Notes under the pieces: model-generated | Database searches by the model: none | What the model saw: the letters and a program-made list of their open reading frames with translations, nothing else | Told to the model about the DNA's origin: nothing | NCBI GenBank assembly: GCA_946478895.1 | Contig: CAMLDY010000039.1 | Span: forward strand, 1-23,403 | Direction of reading: 5' to 3' | Source of the DNA: an uncultured Gemmatimonadota bacterium | GTDB taxonomy: Bacteria; Gemmatimonadota; Gemmatimonadetes; Gemmatimonadales; Gemmatimonadaceae | DNA: 23,403 nucleotides | Shown: positions 1-8,073 of the stretch, in pieces | Layout: each line of letters starts with the position of its first letter | How positions within the stretch are numbered: position 1 is the stretch's first letter | Position numbers and translations under genes: made by a program

Positions 1-558
1 GACGGCCGCACGATTGCGCGGAGCGCGCATCTCACTCGCGCGGTTGCGCTGCTTGGACCGCCGCTATTGCGACCCCGTCCCGATCCGTTGGTCAACTTCG
101 CCGTCAACAATGGAGCGGGAGCGTATCCGTCGGTCCACGCATCATTCAGCGCGGAAAAATCTCCTGTAACACGTCTCATAGATGGGAATTACTGGTATCA
201 TGTGTCGCCACCCAATCGCTGGATGACGGTCGGCTCCCAGAATGCGCGCGACACGGTGACGGTCGATTTCGGCACGCCGCGAGTCGTCGAACAGCTCAAG
301 CTCTACTTCCTCGACGATGGACCGGGCGCGGCGGTGCGCGCACCGGCGAGATACGCGGTCCAGGTGTGGAACGGCAACGCGTGGGTCGACGCTCCCGTGC
401 GAGAACGCAAGCCCGCAAACCCCACGGGTCATCGCGCGAACGTGGTCTCGCTCGCGCGGCAAACCATATCGCGAATCCGGGTGATACTCGAGCCGCAGCG
501 CGGCGCCGCGGTCGGCATGACCGAAGTTGAAGTGTGGGGACCTAAAACCGAGATTTGA
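1..558 (+). CDS. Discoidin (F5/8 type C)-like domain protein, 3' part only
   Basis: The frame is open from the first base of the window to the TGA at 556-558, so the gene begins upstream and only its last 185 codons are here. From about residue 30 of the visible part the sequence reads as a discoidin/F5-8C-like beta-sandwich. It has a 'LIDGNYWY' segment, then 'RWMTVGSQNARDTVTVDFG', an 'LKLYFLDDG' strand and a closing 'VEVWG' strand. Such domains usually bind carbohydrate at the C-terminus of secreted glycosidases, so a glycoside hydrolase upstream is plausible but not visible. An internal TTG at 67 is in frame but there is no reason to start there. The next gene follows after 3 bases, so the two are probably cotranscribed. 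Confidence 0.75.
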   Translation, partial: DGRTIARSAHLTRAVALLGPPLLRPRPDPLVNFAVNNGAGAYPSVHASFSAEKSPVTRLIDGNYWYHVSPPNRWMTVGSQNARDTVTVDFGTPRVVEQLKLYFLDDGPGAAVRAPARYAVQVWNGNAWVDAPVRERKPANPTGHRANVVSLARQTISRIRVILEPQRGAAVGMTEVEVWGPKTEI

Positions 559-561
559 CGA

Positions 562-1578
562 ATGAAAACTGCAGCCATTCTGTTGATCGCATTCGTTGCC
601 GTAGACGTCAGCTCCGCGCAGACCGTCCATCGGCTGCCCGCGACGCCCACGACCGTCGCGTACGGCTATTACTGGTCGGAAGCGAAACCGGCGCTCCGCA
701 TCAAGTCCGGCGACATCGTCGAAGTCGAGACGATGCTCACCAATACTCCGACCGGCCTGGAACGACTCGGCGTCAAGCCGGCGGATGTTCCGCAGGCGCT
801 GCGCGACATCGTCGCGCGGGATACCGGCTCGCTGCGCGGACCCGGGGGCCACATCCTCACCGGTCCCATTTACGTCGATGGCGCGGATTCGGGTGACGTG
901 CTCGAGGTCAGGCTGCAGTCGATCACCCTCCCAATCGACTACGCGTACAACGGCTGCCGCGGATTTGTCCCCGAGCTGTGCGGGCCCCCGGGCTCGCGGG
1001 TCAGCACGCTGGTCCATCTCGATCGCGCGCACATGACCGCCGAAGTCGCGCCCGGGATCGTGGTGCCCCTCCATCCATTCTTCGGCTCCATCGGTGTGGC
1101 GCCCGCGCCATCACTCGGCAGAGTGAGCAGCAATCCGCCGTCGCGGCACGCCGGCAATCTCGACAACAAGGAGCTCGTTGCGGGGACGACACTCTATATA
1201 CCTGTCTTCGTCAAAGGCGCGCTGCTGGAGATCGGCGACGGCCACGCCGCGCAGGGCGATGGTGAGGTCGATCAAACCGCGATCGAGACCAATCTGCGCG
1301 GCCGCGTGCAGGTGGTCGTGCGCAAGGACATGAAGCTCGAGTGGCCGCGCGCCGAGACGCCGACGCACTGGATCACCATGGGCACGGATACGTCGCTGGT
1401 CGTCGCGACGAAGACGGCGATCCGCGAGATGGTGAAGCTGCTTCAGGAGAAGAAAGGAATCACCGAGGCGCAGGCGTACCAGGCGGCGTCGATGGCGGCT
1501 GACCTGCGCGTCACCCAGCTCGTCGACGGCAACGTCGGCGTGCACATGATGATCGCGAAGAGCTACCTCCGTCAGTAA
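562..1578 (+). CDS. Exported acetamidase/formamidase family protein
   Basis: This 338-residue protein belongs to the FmdA/AmdA acetamidase/formamidase family, which hydrolyses short-chain amides to ammonia and the carboxylate. Family landmarks are a 'GGHILTGPIYVDGADSGD' block (about 95-112), 'HPFFGSIGVAP' (171-181), and the hallmark 'GDGHAAQGDGEV' (225-236) after 'GNLDNKEL'. The C-terminal 'DLRVTQLVDGNVGVH' also fits. Residues 1-19 form a signal peptide (MKTAAILLIAFVAVDVSSA, cleaved before Q20), so the enzyme is predicted to be periplasmic or secreted, unlike the classical cytoplasmic FmdA. It starts 3 bases after the discoidin-domain gene, suggesting an operon. Its 3' end overlaps the convergent repeat-protein gene by 7 bases. 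The substrate cannot be read from the sequence. Confidence 0.9.
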   Translation: MKTAAILLIAFVAVDVSSAQTVHRLPATPTTVAYGYYWSEAKPALRIKSGDIVEVETMLTNTPTGLERLGVKPADVPQALRDIVARDTGSLRGPGGHILTGPIYVDGADSGDVLEVRLQSITLPIDYAYNGCRGFVPELCGPPGSRVSTLVHLDRAHMTAEVAPGIVVPLHPFFGSIGVAPAPSLGRVSSNPPSRHAGNLDNKELVAGTTLYIPVFVKGALLEIGDGHAAQGDGEVDQTAIETNLRGRVQVVVRKDMKLEWPRAETPTHWITMGTDTSLVVATKTAIREMVKLLQEKKGITEAQAYQAASMAADLRVTQLVDGNVGVHMMIAKSYLRQ

Positions 1579-2561
1579 TCCCCGCGATCTCGGCGGCGAA
1601 TCAGCTCTTCGACACCGACGAGTCCGCCGCCGGACGAGCGCATTTGCCGCGCGAATCCGGGGGTGACGCCGTGGTCGCGCATCCTGACGAAATCACGAAG
1701 GCTGAGATTGGTGTAGCCCATCTCCCGGAAATCCGCGATGAACGATTCGGTGACACCATGGTCGCGCGCGGCGAGCAGCTGGTCGGTGGTGAGATTGGTG
1801 AAGCCGTATTTCCGGAGCGCCGCAATGAAATCGGGAGTGACACCGTGATCGCGCAGGTCCTGGAGATCATCGAGGGAAAGATCTTTGTAGCCCGCGTCGG
1901 AGAGATCACTGATGAAATCTTCGGAGACCCCGTGATCGCGCAGCGTGACGAGCCGACGGGTGCTGCCGACGCGATAGCCGGCGGCGCGCAGCGATCTCAT
2001 GTAGTCGAGATTGGCGCCGTGCATCCCCATTACGACGAGCTGGTTGACTGACGGTCGCTCGTATCCGTCGCTGCGCAGCTCGTCGAGCATCGCGTAGCCG
2101 ACGTCGTGCATGGCGAGCCAGAACTGCTGCTCGCTGGTCGGGCGCTCGTAGCCGCGCGAGGCAAGCTGTTCCGGGAATCGCGAATCCGGCGCGAAGGTGA
2201 AGAAGCCGGTGCCGCGCCCGTCGCGCAATTCTCCATCGAAGTTGAAGGTGCCGGCGTCGCGCACGAGCTGAAAGCGTACTGGTCCGTCAAAGGATGAGAG
2301 CTGCGACTGAGTCAGCCCGCGCAATTCCGTCGGGCGCACGCCGTAGGAGGTCGATCCATGCCGGCGCATTCCGTTCTCGTAGTGCTCGAATACGAGCTGG
2401 ACGCGCTCGGGGCGCGACGCGTCGTAGTAGAGCCGCCACTCACCCTTGTCTGGTGTCTGGGCAATGGCGCTGGCCGAGAACGCGGCTATGAGAAGGAGGC
2501 AGAACGCTGGCGAGAAACGCCGGCTGAGAATTGCGGGACGGATTCGGGTGAGTCGCGGCAT
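1572..2561 (-). CDS. Exported protein with 29-residue RDHGV tandem repeats
   Basis: This 329-residue protein starts at the ATG at 2561, where a GGAG (2571-2568) lies 6 bases upstream and a good signal peptide follows (hydrophobic 18-34, AIA-Q cleavage). The open frame extends further upstream but overlaps the next gene without support. Residues 38-130 are a globular part containing 'GEWRLYYD' and 'FNFDGELRDGRGTGFFTFAPD'. Residues about 150-326 are roughly six tandem repeats of 29 residues. RDHG recurs at 208, 237, 266 and 295, each followed by V-[ST]-x-x-F and then G-[YF]-x-x-L; flanking copies are degenerate. From memory, very similar repeats (L-R-x-H-G-V-T-P-E-F-I) occur at the C-terminus of M56/BlaR1-like proteases of Acidobacteriota and Gemmatimonadota. 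Here they stand alone behind a signal peptide. Function is unknown. Confidence 0.85.
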   Translation of the reverse strand: MPRLTRIRPAILSRRFSPAFCLLLIAAFSASAIAQTPDKGEWRLYYDASRPERVQLVFEHYENGMRRHGSTSYGVRPTELRGLTQSQLSSFDGPVRFQLVRDAGTFNFDGELRDGRGTGFFTFAPDSRFPEQLASRGYERPTSEQQFWLAMHDVGYAMLDELRSDGYERPSVNQLVVMGMHGANLDYMRSLRAAGYRVGSTRRLVTLRDHGVSEDFISDLSDAGYKDLSLDDLQDLRDHGVTPDFIAALRKYGFTNLTTDQLLAARDHGVTESFIADFREMGYTNLSLRDFVRMRDHGVTPGFARQMRSSGGGLVGVEELIRRRDRGDY

Positions 2562-2655
2562 TTGGTACTCCGGAGCAGGGTGTTGGGGGAACGGCAGATG
2601 GCCCCTGCAATTGGATCGATTGGAACCGGGGAAGGTTTGAACGGGCGGGATCGAT

Positions 2656-3807
2656 TTAGCGGGAGCGAGCGGCGCGAACGCGTCGATATGGGCTGTGGTC
2701 GGGCGCGATATCCTCGCCAAGGAGGCTGTCGCCGCGGACGGTGAAGTACCAAACGCCGTTTGGCATCGGGCAGCTGAATTGAATGACGCCTCGCATGTGG
2801 CAGCCGAGCACGCCCATCTCGACTTCCTCGCCATTGACGACCCTGCGGCCATCGACGGAGAGGCTGTCGCCGCCGGCGACTCGTGCGATGCGATACACGT
2901 TGATCTCATCGTTGCACGGCGATGTGCCCACTCGCGTGCACACCGACGATCCGCGCCACACTCCAACTGGGTTCGCCGTCACCGCCGGATCGGGCGCGAA
3001 GGTCCAGGTCGCTCCGGATCTTACGATGCGCCCCCGGGATTCAATGTCGGGCTCGCTCATGCTGGTGTAGGTGTTCTTGATGAAATCGATGGTGGAGGAG
3101 TCAAGCCACACCGGGTCGGACGCTTGCCAGGGCGAGCTCCCGGTATCGTAGGAAAATTCCTTCTCCGGACGTCTGTTGACGATTCGCCAGATCTCGATCA
3201 TGCCGGGATCGTAACCGGCTTCGTCAGCCATCGAAGTCAGCACGAACCGCCGTCCGTCGGGTGAAGCAACTGGCATCCCGAATACGATTCTCGAATCTCC
3301 TGTGGAATCGTCGACGACGATCCAGGCGCCGCTGCCTTCGTAGTTGTAGTGGTGGACGATATGGGAGTGGATCGTCTGCTGGTATCCCGCGTACCGAGAC
3401 AATCCGAAGTGAGGGCTGGCGACAGTGTCGTCCGTGAACAGCGCGGTTCGTCCGTTCAACAATCGAATACGCAGCTCACCGCATGCACGCGACGCCTTTC
3501 CGTTCGAGCTGGGCAATGCCACGATCTCGAGTGAATCGATAAAGGTCATGCCGCCGCTTTTGCGCGCCGTATCCGGGGTGGCGCACCGAGTCCCGTCGAG
3601 GGTCGCCTGCGAGACGATGGGCACCGCATCGACTGCGGCAGTATCTGGTCCAGGAGGAGTAGCTGGTCTAACTGGTGTCGACGTGTCGCCCACGATCGCC
3701 GTCGTCGCCGGCAGAGGTGTGGGTGCAGGCGGATGGGCAGGGTCGGGGGAGCAGCCACCGAATATCAGGAGTCCAACGAATGCGGCAAGCATCTGTCGAT
3801 CACTCAC
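2656..3807 (-). CDS. Unrecognised lipoprotein-like protein
   Basis: This 383-residue protein begins MSDRQMLAAFVGLLIFGGCS, a short signal peptide ending in Cys19. The lipobox (F-G-G-C) is atypical but lipidation is plausible. Residues 21-62 are a Pro/Thr/Ala-rich linker, typical of proteins tethered to a membrane. The remainder is soluble, with beta-rich segments: 'SGAWIVVDDSTGDSRIVFG' near 165 and 'ASPDGRRFVLTSMADE' near 185 look like one or two propeller-type blades. A C-terminal Cys-containing part carries 'GVWRGSSVC', 'GVLGCHMRGVIQFSC' and 'GVWYFTVRGDSLLGE'. I do not recognise a named family. It lies 94 bases upstream of the RDHGV-repeat gene in the same orientation and may be cotranscribed with it. 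Confidence 0.7.
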   Translation of the reverse strand: MSDRQMLAAFVGLLIFGGCSPDPAHPPAPTPLPATTAIVGDTSTPVRPATPPGPDTAAVDAVPIVSQATLDGTRCATPDTARKSGGMTFIDSLEIVALPSSNGKASRACGELRIRLLNGRTALFTDDTVASPHFGLSRYAGYQQTIHSHIVHHYNYEGSGAWIVVDDSTGDSRIVFGMPVASPDGRRFVLTSMADEAGYDPGMIEIWRIVNRRPEKEFSYDTGSSPWQASDPVWLDSSTIDFIKNTYTSMSEPDIESRGRIVRSGATWTFAPDPAVTANPVGVWRGSSVCTRVGTSPCNDEINVYRIARVAGGDSLSVDGRRVVNGEEVEMGVLGCHMRGVIQFSCPMPNGVWYFTVRGDSLLGEDIAPDHSPYRRVRAARSR

Positions 3808-3851
3808 GTTACGTGTCCCCGCGATGTCTCCTGACTTTACATCTGGGCGAC

Positions 3852-4496
3852 TCAGTTACACAATGCCGCGAACCGCTCGTTATCCACCAGCCCGTCGCCG
3901 GTGAGAGTTCTGACGTTGCCGTTCGCGTCGGTGAATCTCAGGTCGAGGTGCACCTGAAGGTGCCCGGGCGAGCGGTCGGTGACCTGGATGGTTCCACTCG
4001 ACGTCAGCGCCGTAAACGTCGGAGTGTACGTCACGGGCGGGAAAGTGTAGGTCGCAATCACGAACGCGACATCAGCCTTGCCCGATTGCTGCAGATCGTG
4101 CGGTCCCCAAAATCCAGCTTCGCTCGGTGCGCTGACGTCGACATGAAACGTACTGCCGACAGCGTAGGTATCGCCCTGCCGCAGCGCCACGGGCAATCCG
4201 AGCACCAAGGTAGCGATCTCCTGGGTCTGGGCGTCGGTTCCGGCGAGCGTGAAAGCAACTCCTTCGCCCTGCGCCAATCCATCGAGGGTGCTGAACAGAA
4301 ACTGGAAGTCTTCGCGGGTCGCGGGCGGTTGGGTCAGCCGCCTGTTGATGTACTGAACCTGCCGCGTTCCGAAATCACCGCCCAGAGTAAGGTTGTTCGG
4401 CGCCGTCGCGGTGATGGCGTGCTGCTCGGGGCCGCAGGCATTGCAGCCGTTGCCAACGATGGTGCTAGCGAGTACAAGTACGGGCAGCCATTTCAT
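3852..4496 (-). CDS. Unrecognised exported or lipoprotein-like protein
   Basis: The protein is 214 residues from the ATG at 4496. I chose that start because an AGCAGG lies 4 bases upstream and the product opens directly with MKWLPVLVLASTIVGNGC, a compact signal sequence. An in-frame ATG at 4520 adds eight residues but has a GAGG too close to it. Cys residues follow immediately (G-N-G-C-N-A-C), so lipid attachment is possible although the lipobox is not canonical. The mature part is predicted to be beta-rich ('GSTFHVDVSAP', 'ADVAFVIATYTFPPVTYTP', 'HLQVHLDLRFTDANG'). No family is recognised. It ends 44 bases before the next minus-strand gene, consistent with one transcript running from here through 1572. 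Confidence 0.65.
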   Translation of the reverse strand: MKWLPVLVLASTIVGNGCNACGPEQHAITATAPNNLTLGGDFGTRQVQYINRRLTQPPATREDFQFLFSTLDGLAQGEGVAFTLAGTDAQTQEIATLVLGLPVALRQGDTYAVGSTFHVDVSAPSEAGFWGPHDLQQSGKADVAFVIATYTFPPVTYTPTFTALTSSGTIQVTDRSPGHLQVHLDLRFTDANGNVRTLTGDGLVDNERFAALCN

Positions 4497-4561
4497 GCGC
4501 CTGCTAAACGCGAGATGCATGCCTCGAACAGTTTACTAATACGCCGTTAAAGCGCTGAAAC

Positions 4562-4596
4562 AACGAAGGCCGCGACAAATCGTCGCGGCCTTCGTT
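4562..4596 (-). terminator. Strong hairpin terminator after the LVIVD gene
   Basis: A perfect 15-bp stem (4562-4576 paired with 4582-4596) encloses a 5-base loop. It lies 20 bases beyond the stop of the minus-strand LVIVD gene. On the minus strand the stem is followed by GTTTC after a terminal GTT, giving a short U-rich tail. On the plus strand it ends in GTTTA, but no plus-strand gene reads into it. It separates the 4617-7355 pair from the 3852-4496 gene. Confidence 0.8.
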
Positions 4597-4616
4597 TATC
4601 TCTCGCCGGTGCCGAT

Positions 4617-6626
4617 CTAGCTCGCCAGATCTCTTACTGCTGCCGCCAACGCGCGCACCTTCGCTGCATCACGCGCGCTAGCTGCATCACTATCCAGCTG
4701 CGCCGCGAGCGAGCTCAACGCACTCGACCGCGCACTGCCCGACCGTCCCTCCGCTGCAGTCAGCGCCTGACGCACCGCAGAAATCCGCGGCGACGCCAGC
4801 CCGCCGTTCCGCTCGAGCTGATCGACGTACGCACGCGCGAGCGCGAACGACGGCGGCCAGACGATCTTCTGCTGGCCCTGGACATTGTAGTAGTCGAAGT
4901 GCACCGTCCTCGCCGCGTCGATCTCGTTCTGCGAGATGAACGCGCTCGGCACCAGCTGGAAGATGTCCAGACCGCGGGTGATTTCCGAGCTGATGATGTT
5001 GCCGTTGTACCAGTACGCCGACCACGAGCCACTCAGCTTGAGGGTGGTGTCGGCCGGACCGCGATCGAAGAACGCGATCTCACGCGGGTGAGCCGCGTCG
5101 GTCCAGTCGAAGACCGAGATTCCGCCCTGATACCAACCCTGCACCATGATGTCGCGGCCCGGAATCGGAATCAGCGAGCCGTTGTGCGCGACACAGTTCT
5201 CGTTCTTGGTCTGCGGAGCAGGAAGCTTGTAGTAGCTCTGGAAGTTCATCGCGCTGCCCGCGAGGGTGAAGATCGCGTCGGCGCCCCACTCCTTCGGATC
5301 GGTCGAGCGACACTTGGGCTGCATGCCGCCGCCCCACTCGTCGGAGAACAGAACCTTCGTTCCTTCGTTGTTGAAGGTCGCCGAGTGCCAGTACGAGAAG
5401 TTGGAATCCGCCGCGGCATTCAAACGAACGGGATGCGCGGGATCAGTAATGTCGAGCAGCAACCCGTAGCCACCGCACGCACCGCCCGCTCTGCCGATCG
5501 CCGGATAAAGCGTGATGTCGTGGCATTGGCTCGGACCGTTACCCGCTGGCCGCGGACCGTTCGGGTCCGCGCCACCCAGCATCTTGCGAATGATGTCGGG
5601 CAGCCGCTTGTGCAATTCCGCGCTGTCCGCGGCGGTCGGATTGCCAGTTCCGCCGCGCTCCTTTACGATGGTCGCCAGCTGGCCGGCGACCCACGCGTCG
5701 GGCGCGATCTCTTCCTCGCCGAAAATCGTTGCGACGTAACCGCCTTTCCTCCTTACCTCGGCGACTTCCTGCGCCTTCTCAGCTTTCTCGGCGGCGGTCT
5801 CGCCGTGGGTCGGCGGACCCTTGAGGTCATTGAAGATGCGCGGCGAGGACACGATCGCCGCCTGCTCGGGGTGCGCGAGCGGAACCTTGATCACCTCGAT
5901 GCGGAACAGCGCCGAGTTGGGATCCTTGTCTGGTGAAAGCGCTACGCAGCCGGCGAGCTCGTTGGACGAGCGCACGGGCGCGGAGCCGGAGATGTAGACA
6001 TAGACGTTCTCGGGATCCTTGGGATCGACGAGCAGCGAGTGGGTGTGCGAGCCGCGGCAGGTCTGCACGTTGCCGACGTTCTTCGGATTGCCGATGTCGC
6101 TGATGTCGAAGATGCGAATGCCGCGCAGGCGAGCCTTGCTGACCGAATCCTTCACGCCTTCGGCGCCGCAATCGAGACGCGCGCTCAGGTCCTCGCCGGA
6201 GACGAACAGCAGATTGCGATAGACCGAGACGTCGCTCTGCGACCCGGGGCAGAAGTACGCGGTCCTGACGACGGGCTGGCTCGGGTTCGAGATGTCCCAG
6301 ACCTGGTAGCCGCTGAAGCTGCCCTGGAAGACGTAGTTGCCGAGGAACGCGAGATCGGAGTTGATGCCGTTGACGAATTTCTCGGAAGGCTTGGTCGACG
6401 AAACGACTTTGAGATTCCAGACTGCTTCCTGGGCGTCGTAGGCGCCGGGGCGGAGTCCAATGCGCGGATCGGGAGTCGGCGCGGCGGTGGACATGTTGCC
6501 TGTCACCGTCGATGGAACCGACGTGGACGGCGAGTAAGTCGCCGGTGCGCACGCGGCCAGTGCCGTGACCGCCAGCGCTGTCGCGAGCGCCGGCAGTGAA
6601 TTGCGGGTGGGGAGATTCAAGCTCAT
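4617..6626 (-). CDS. LVIVD-repeat beta-propeller lipoprotein
   Basis: The protein is 669 residues from the ATG at 6626, which has AGAGGA six bases upstream; an ATG at 6671 lacks such a site. Residues 1-26 are a lipoprotein signal with a canonical lipobox ending L-A-A-C26. The mature protein has LVIVD-type propeller blades: 'GYQVWDISNPSQPVV' (106-120), 'GIRIFDISDIGNPKNV' (169-184), 'GLLLDITDPAHPV' (388-400), 'GISVFDWTDAAHP' (502-514) and 'GLDIFQLVP' (552-560). An Ala/Glu/Lys-rich insertion (about 270-350) interrupts the propeller. A helical Ala/Arg/Ser-rich tail (about 610-669) follows it. The role of LVIVD lipoproteins is not established. The gene follows the DUF305 gene after 60 bases, an arrangement suggesting one operon. 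Confidence 0.88.
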   Translation of the reverse strand: MSLNLPTRNSLPALATALAVTALAACAPATYSPSTSVPSTVTGNMSTAAPTPDPRIGLRPGAYDAQEAVWNLKVVSSTKPSEKFVNGINSDLAFLGNYVFQGSFSGYQVWDISNPSQPVVRTAYFCPGSQSDVSVYRNLLFVSGEDLSARLDCGAEGVKDSVSKARLRGIRIFDISDIGNPKNVGNVQTCRGSHTHSLLVDPKDPENVYVYISGSAPVRSSNELAGCVALSPDKDPNSALFRIEVIKVPLAHPEQAAIVSSPRIFNDLKGPPTHGETAAEKAEKAQEVAEVRRKGGYVATIFGEEEIAPDAWVAGQLATIVKERGGTGNPTAADSAELHKRLPDIIRKMLGGADPNGPRPAGNGPSQCHDITLYPAIGRAGGACGGYGLLLDITDPAHPVRLNAAADSNFSYWHSATFNNEGTKVLFSDEWGGGMQPKCRSTDPKEWGADAIFTLAGSAMNFQSYYKLPAPQTKNENCVAHNGSLIPIPGRDIMVQGWYQGGISVFDWTDAAHPREIAFFDRGPADTTLKLSGSWSAYWYNGNIISSEITRGLDIFQLVPSAFISQNEIDAARTVHFDYYNVQGQQKIVWPPSFALARAYVDQLERNGGLASPRISAVRQALTAAEGRSGSARSSALSSLAAQLDSDAASARDAAKVRALAAAVRDLAS

Positions 6627-6686
6627 TTGAGTTCCTCTGAACGTGATTGACGCGATGTCCTGAAACAGCAATGCAACGGGAGTTGG

Positions 6687-7355
6687 CTACTGCGCCTGGG
6701 AGTCGAACACCATCGCCGCCAGCATCTTCTGCATCCGGGCGATCTCGGTCGTCTGATCCGCGCTGATGTCCGATGCCATCTTGTAGACGGTGATGTCCTG
6801 GGCGGCGCCGTTGGTGGCGAACAGGTTGTCGACCATGGTCACGGCGCCTTTATGGTGCTGGATCATGAAGACCAGGAACAGCCGGTCGAACTCCTTACTG
6901 CGCGCGGCGTCGAGTTGTTTCAACTGATCGTCGGTGAGCATGCCGGGCATCAGCATTTCGTGGTGCATTCCGCCCATGTCCATCGTCATCCCGTGCGGAT
7001 CGGGCTCGGGCACGGGTTGATGGCGGTCGCGCAGCCACTTCTGCATCGCGACGATCTCGTCCTTCTGGGCGTTGGTGATCCGGTCGGTGAGAGTGCGGAT
7101 GGTGGGACTGGCGCCGTGAGAATCCGCCCAGCTCGCCATCAAGAGCGCCTGGGCGTGGTGGGCAATCATGCCATCCATGAATTCGATATCGGCGCGGGTG
7201 TAGAGCGGCGCCGCGGTGTCCGATGCAGCCGCGACCGGGGCTGTTGCAGCGCCTGTTGATTGCTGGCGGTTGACGGCGGCCTGCCCACTGGCGCAGCCGA
7301 CGCAGGCGAGCGTCACCGAAAAGAGGGCGATGGCAGGGTTGAAGCGCTCTTTCAT
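6687..7355 (-). CDS. DUF305 family exported protein
   Basis: This 222-residue protein has a DUF305 domain over about residues 50-213. Two diagnostic His-containing helices are visible, 'FMDGMIAHHAQAL' (59-71) and 'MIQHHKGAV' (164-172). Between them lies a His/Met-rich loop, 'DPHGMTMDMGGMHHEML' (119-135), which together with the paired histidines suggests metal (possibly copper) binding; that is inference. The N-terminus MKERFNPAIALFSVTLACVGC is a signal sequence with Cys18 and Cys21 as candidate lipidation sites. The start is uncertain: the ATG at 7355 gives the cleaner signal peptide, while the ATG at 7415, 20 codons upstream, has a better GAGGA. It is the likely first gene of the pair with the LVIVD lipoprotein. 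Confidence 0.88.
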   Translation of the reverse strand: MKERFNPAIALFSVTLACVGCASGQAAVNRQQSTGAATAPVAAASDTAAPLYTRADIEFMDGMIAHHAQALLMASWADSHGASPTIRTLTDRITNAQKDEIVAMQKWLRDRHQPVPEPDPHGMTMDMGGMHHEMLMPGMLTDDQLKQLDAARSKEFDRLFLVFMIQHHKGAVTMVDNLFATNGAAQDITVYKMASDISADQTTEIARMQKMLAAMVFDSQAQ

Positions 7356-7502
7356 GGCAAGAGAGAATAACGCGTGGAAGGGATTGTTGCACGTCCTCCG
7401 TTCTTGAGGAGCCATTGGTCCTCGGGTCTCAATCAAATAGTCATCAATCCTGGATCCCAATCCCACGGTTGAAACCAGCCCGCTCTCGTACGAGTTTCCC
7501 TC

Positions 7503-8069
7503 ATGAGCCGCCTCCTTCGCTACCAGGTGGCGATGACCCTTGATGGCTTCATCGCCGGTCCGAACGGCGAGTACGACTGGATCGTCCCAGACCCCGCGGT
7601 CGATTTCGGCGCACTGTACAAGGAATTCGATACCGTGGTGATGGGCCGGAAGACCTATGAGGTCGGCCTCGCCGGAGCGGGAAGCGTGGCGATGCCGGGC
7701 ATCGACGTGATCGTGTTCTCGCACACTCTGCCGGCCGGAACGGCGAATGGCGCGCGCATCGTGAACGAAGATCCGCGCGCAGTCGTGTCAGCGCTGAAAG
7801 AGAAGAGCGGCCGCGATATCTGGCTGTTCGGCGGCGGCGAGCTGTTTCGTTATCTGCTCGACGCCGGCCTCGTGGACACAGTGGAAGTGGCGGTCAATCC
7901 GGTGCTTATTGGATCCGGCATCCCGCTGCTTCCGGCGGGTGCTACAACCAAGCTGGTGCTGAGCGATGTGAAGAGGCTTCCCAGCGGGATGATCGTTCTC
8001 GCTTATCTCGTCGCTGGATCGAAGGGCCCGCCACCGCGCATCAAGTACATCAGGGAGACCGGCCGATGA
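7503..8069 (+). CDS. Dihydrofolate reductase-like (RibD C-terminal domain) protein
   Basis: This 188-residue cytoplasmic protein is of the RibD-C/DHFR-like family, NADPH-dependent reductases of unknown substrate often labelled 'dihydrofolate reductase family'. Family features are 'MTLDGFIAGPNGEYDW' (11-26), 'VMGRKTYE' (46-53), 'VFSHTLP' (71-77), the nucleotide-binding 'WLFGGGEL' (107-114), and 'VDTVEVAVNPVLIGSGIPLL' (124-143). The length is typical for the single-domain members. No clear Shine-Dalgarno precedes the ATG (upstream bases read GTTTCCCTC). It is divergent from the DUF305 gene and convergent with the VOC gene, whose stop lies 4 bases beyond its own. It is not a true folA on motif grounds. 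Confidence 0.88.
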   Translation: MSRLLRYQVAMTLDGFIAGPNGEYDWIVPDPAVDFGALYKEFDTVVMGRKTYEVGLAGAGSVAMPGIDVIVFSHTLPAGTANGARIVNEDPRAVVSALKEKSGRDIWLFGGGELFRYLLDAGLVDTVEVAVNPVLIGSGIPLLPAGATTKLVLSDVKRLPSGMIVLAYLVAGSKGPPPRIKYIRETGR

Positions 8070-8073
8070 TGTC

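Noticed and set aside
142..1074. 310-codon minus-strand frame across the first two genes
   Set aside because: It spans two recognisable plus-strand genes and has no family resemblance of its own.
4899..5936. 345-codon plus-strand frame opposite the LVIVD gene
   Set aside because: Arg/Val-rich composition, no domain, fully inside a well-supported lipoprotein gene.
7503..8069. Genuine folA dihydrofolate reductase
   Set aside because: Motifs fit the RibD-C/DHFR-like family of unknown substrate rather than folate-pathway FolA.
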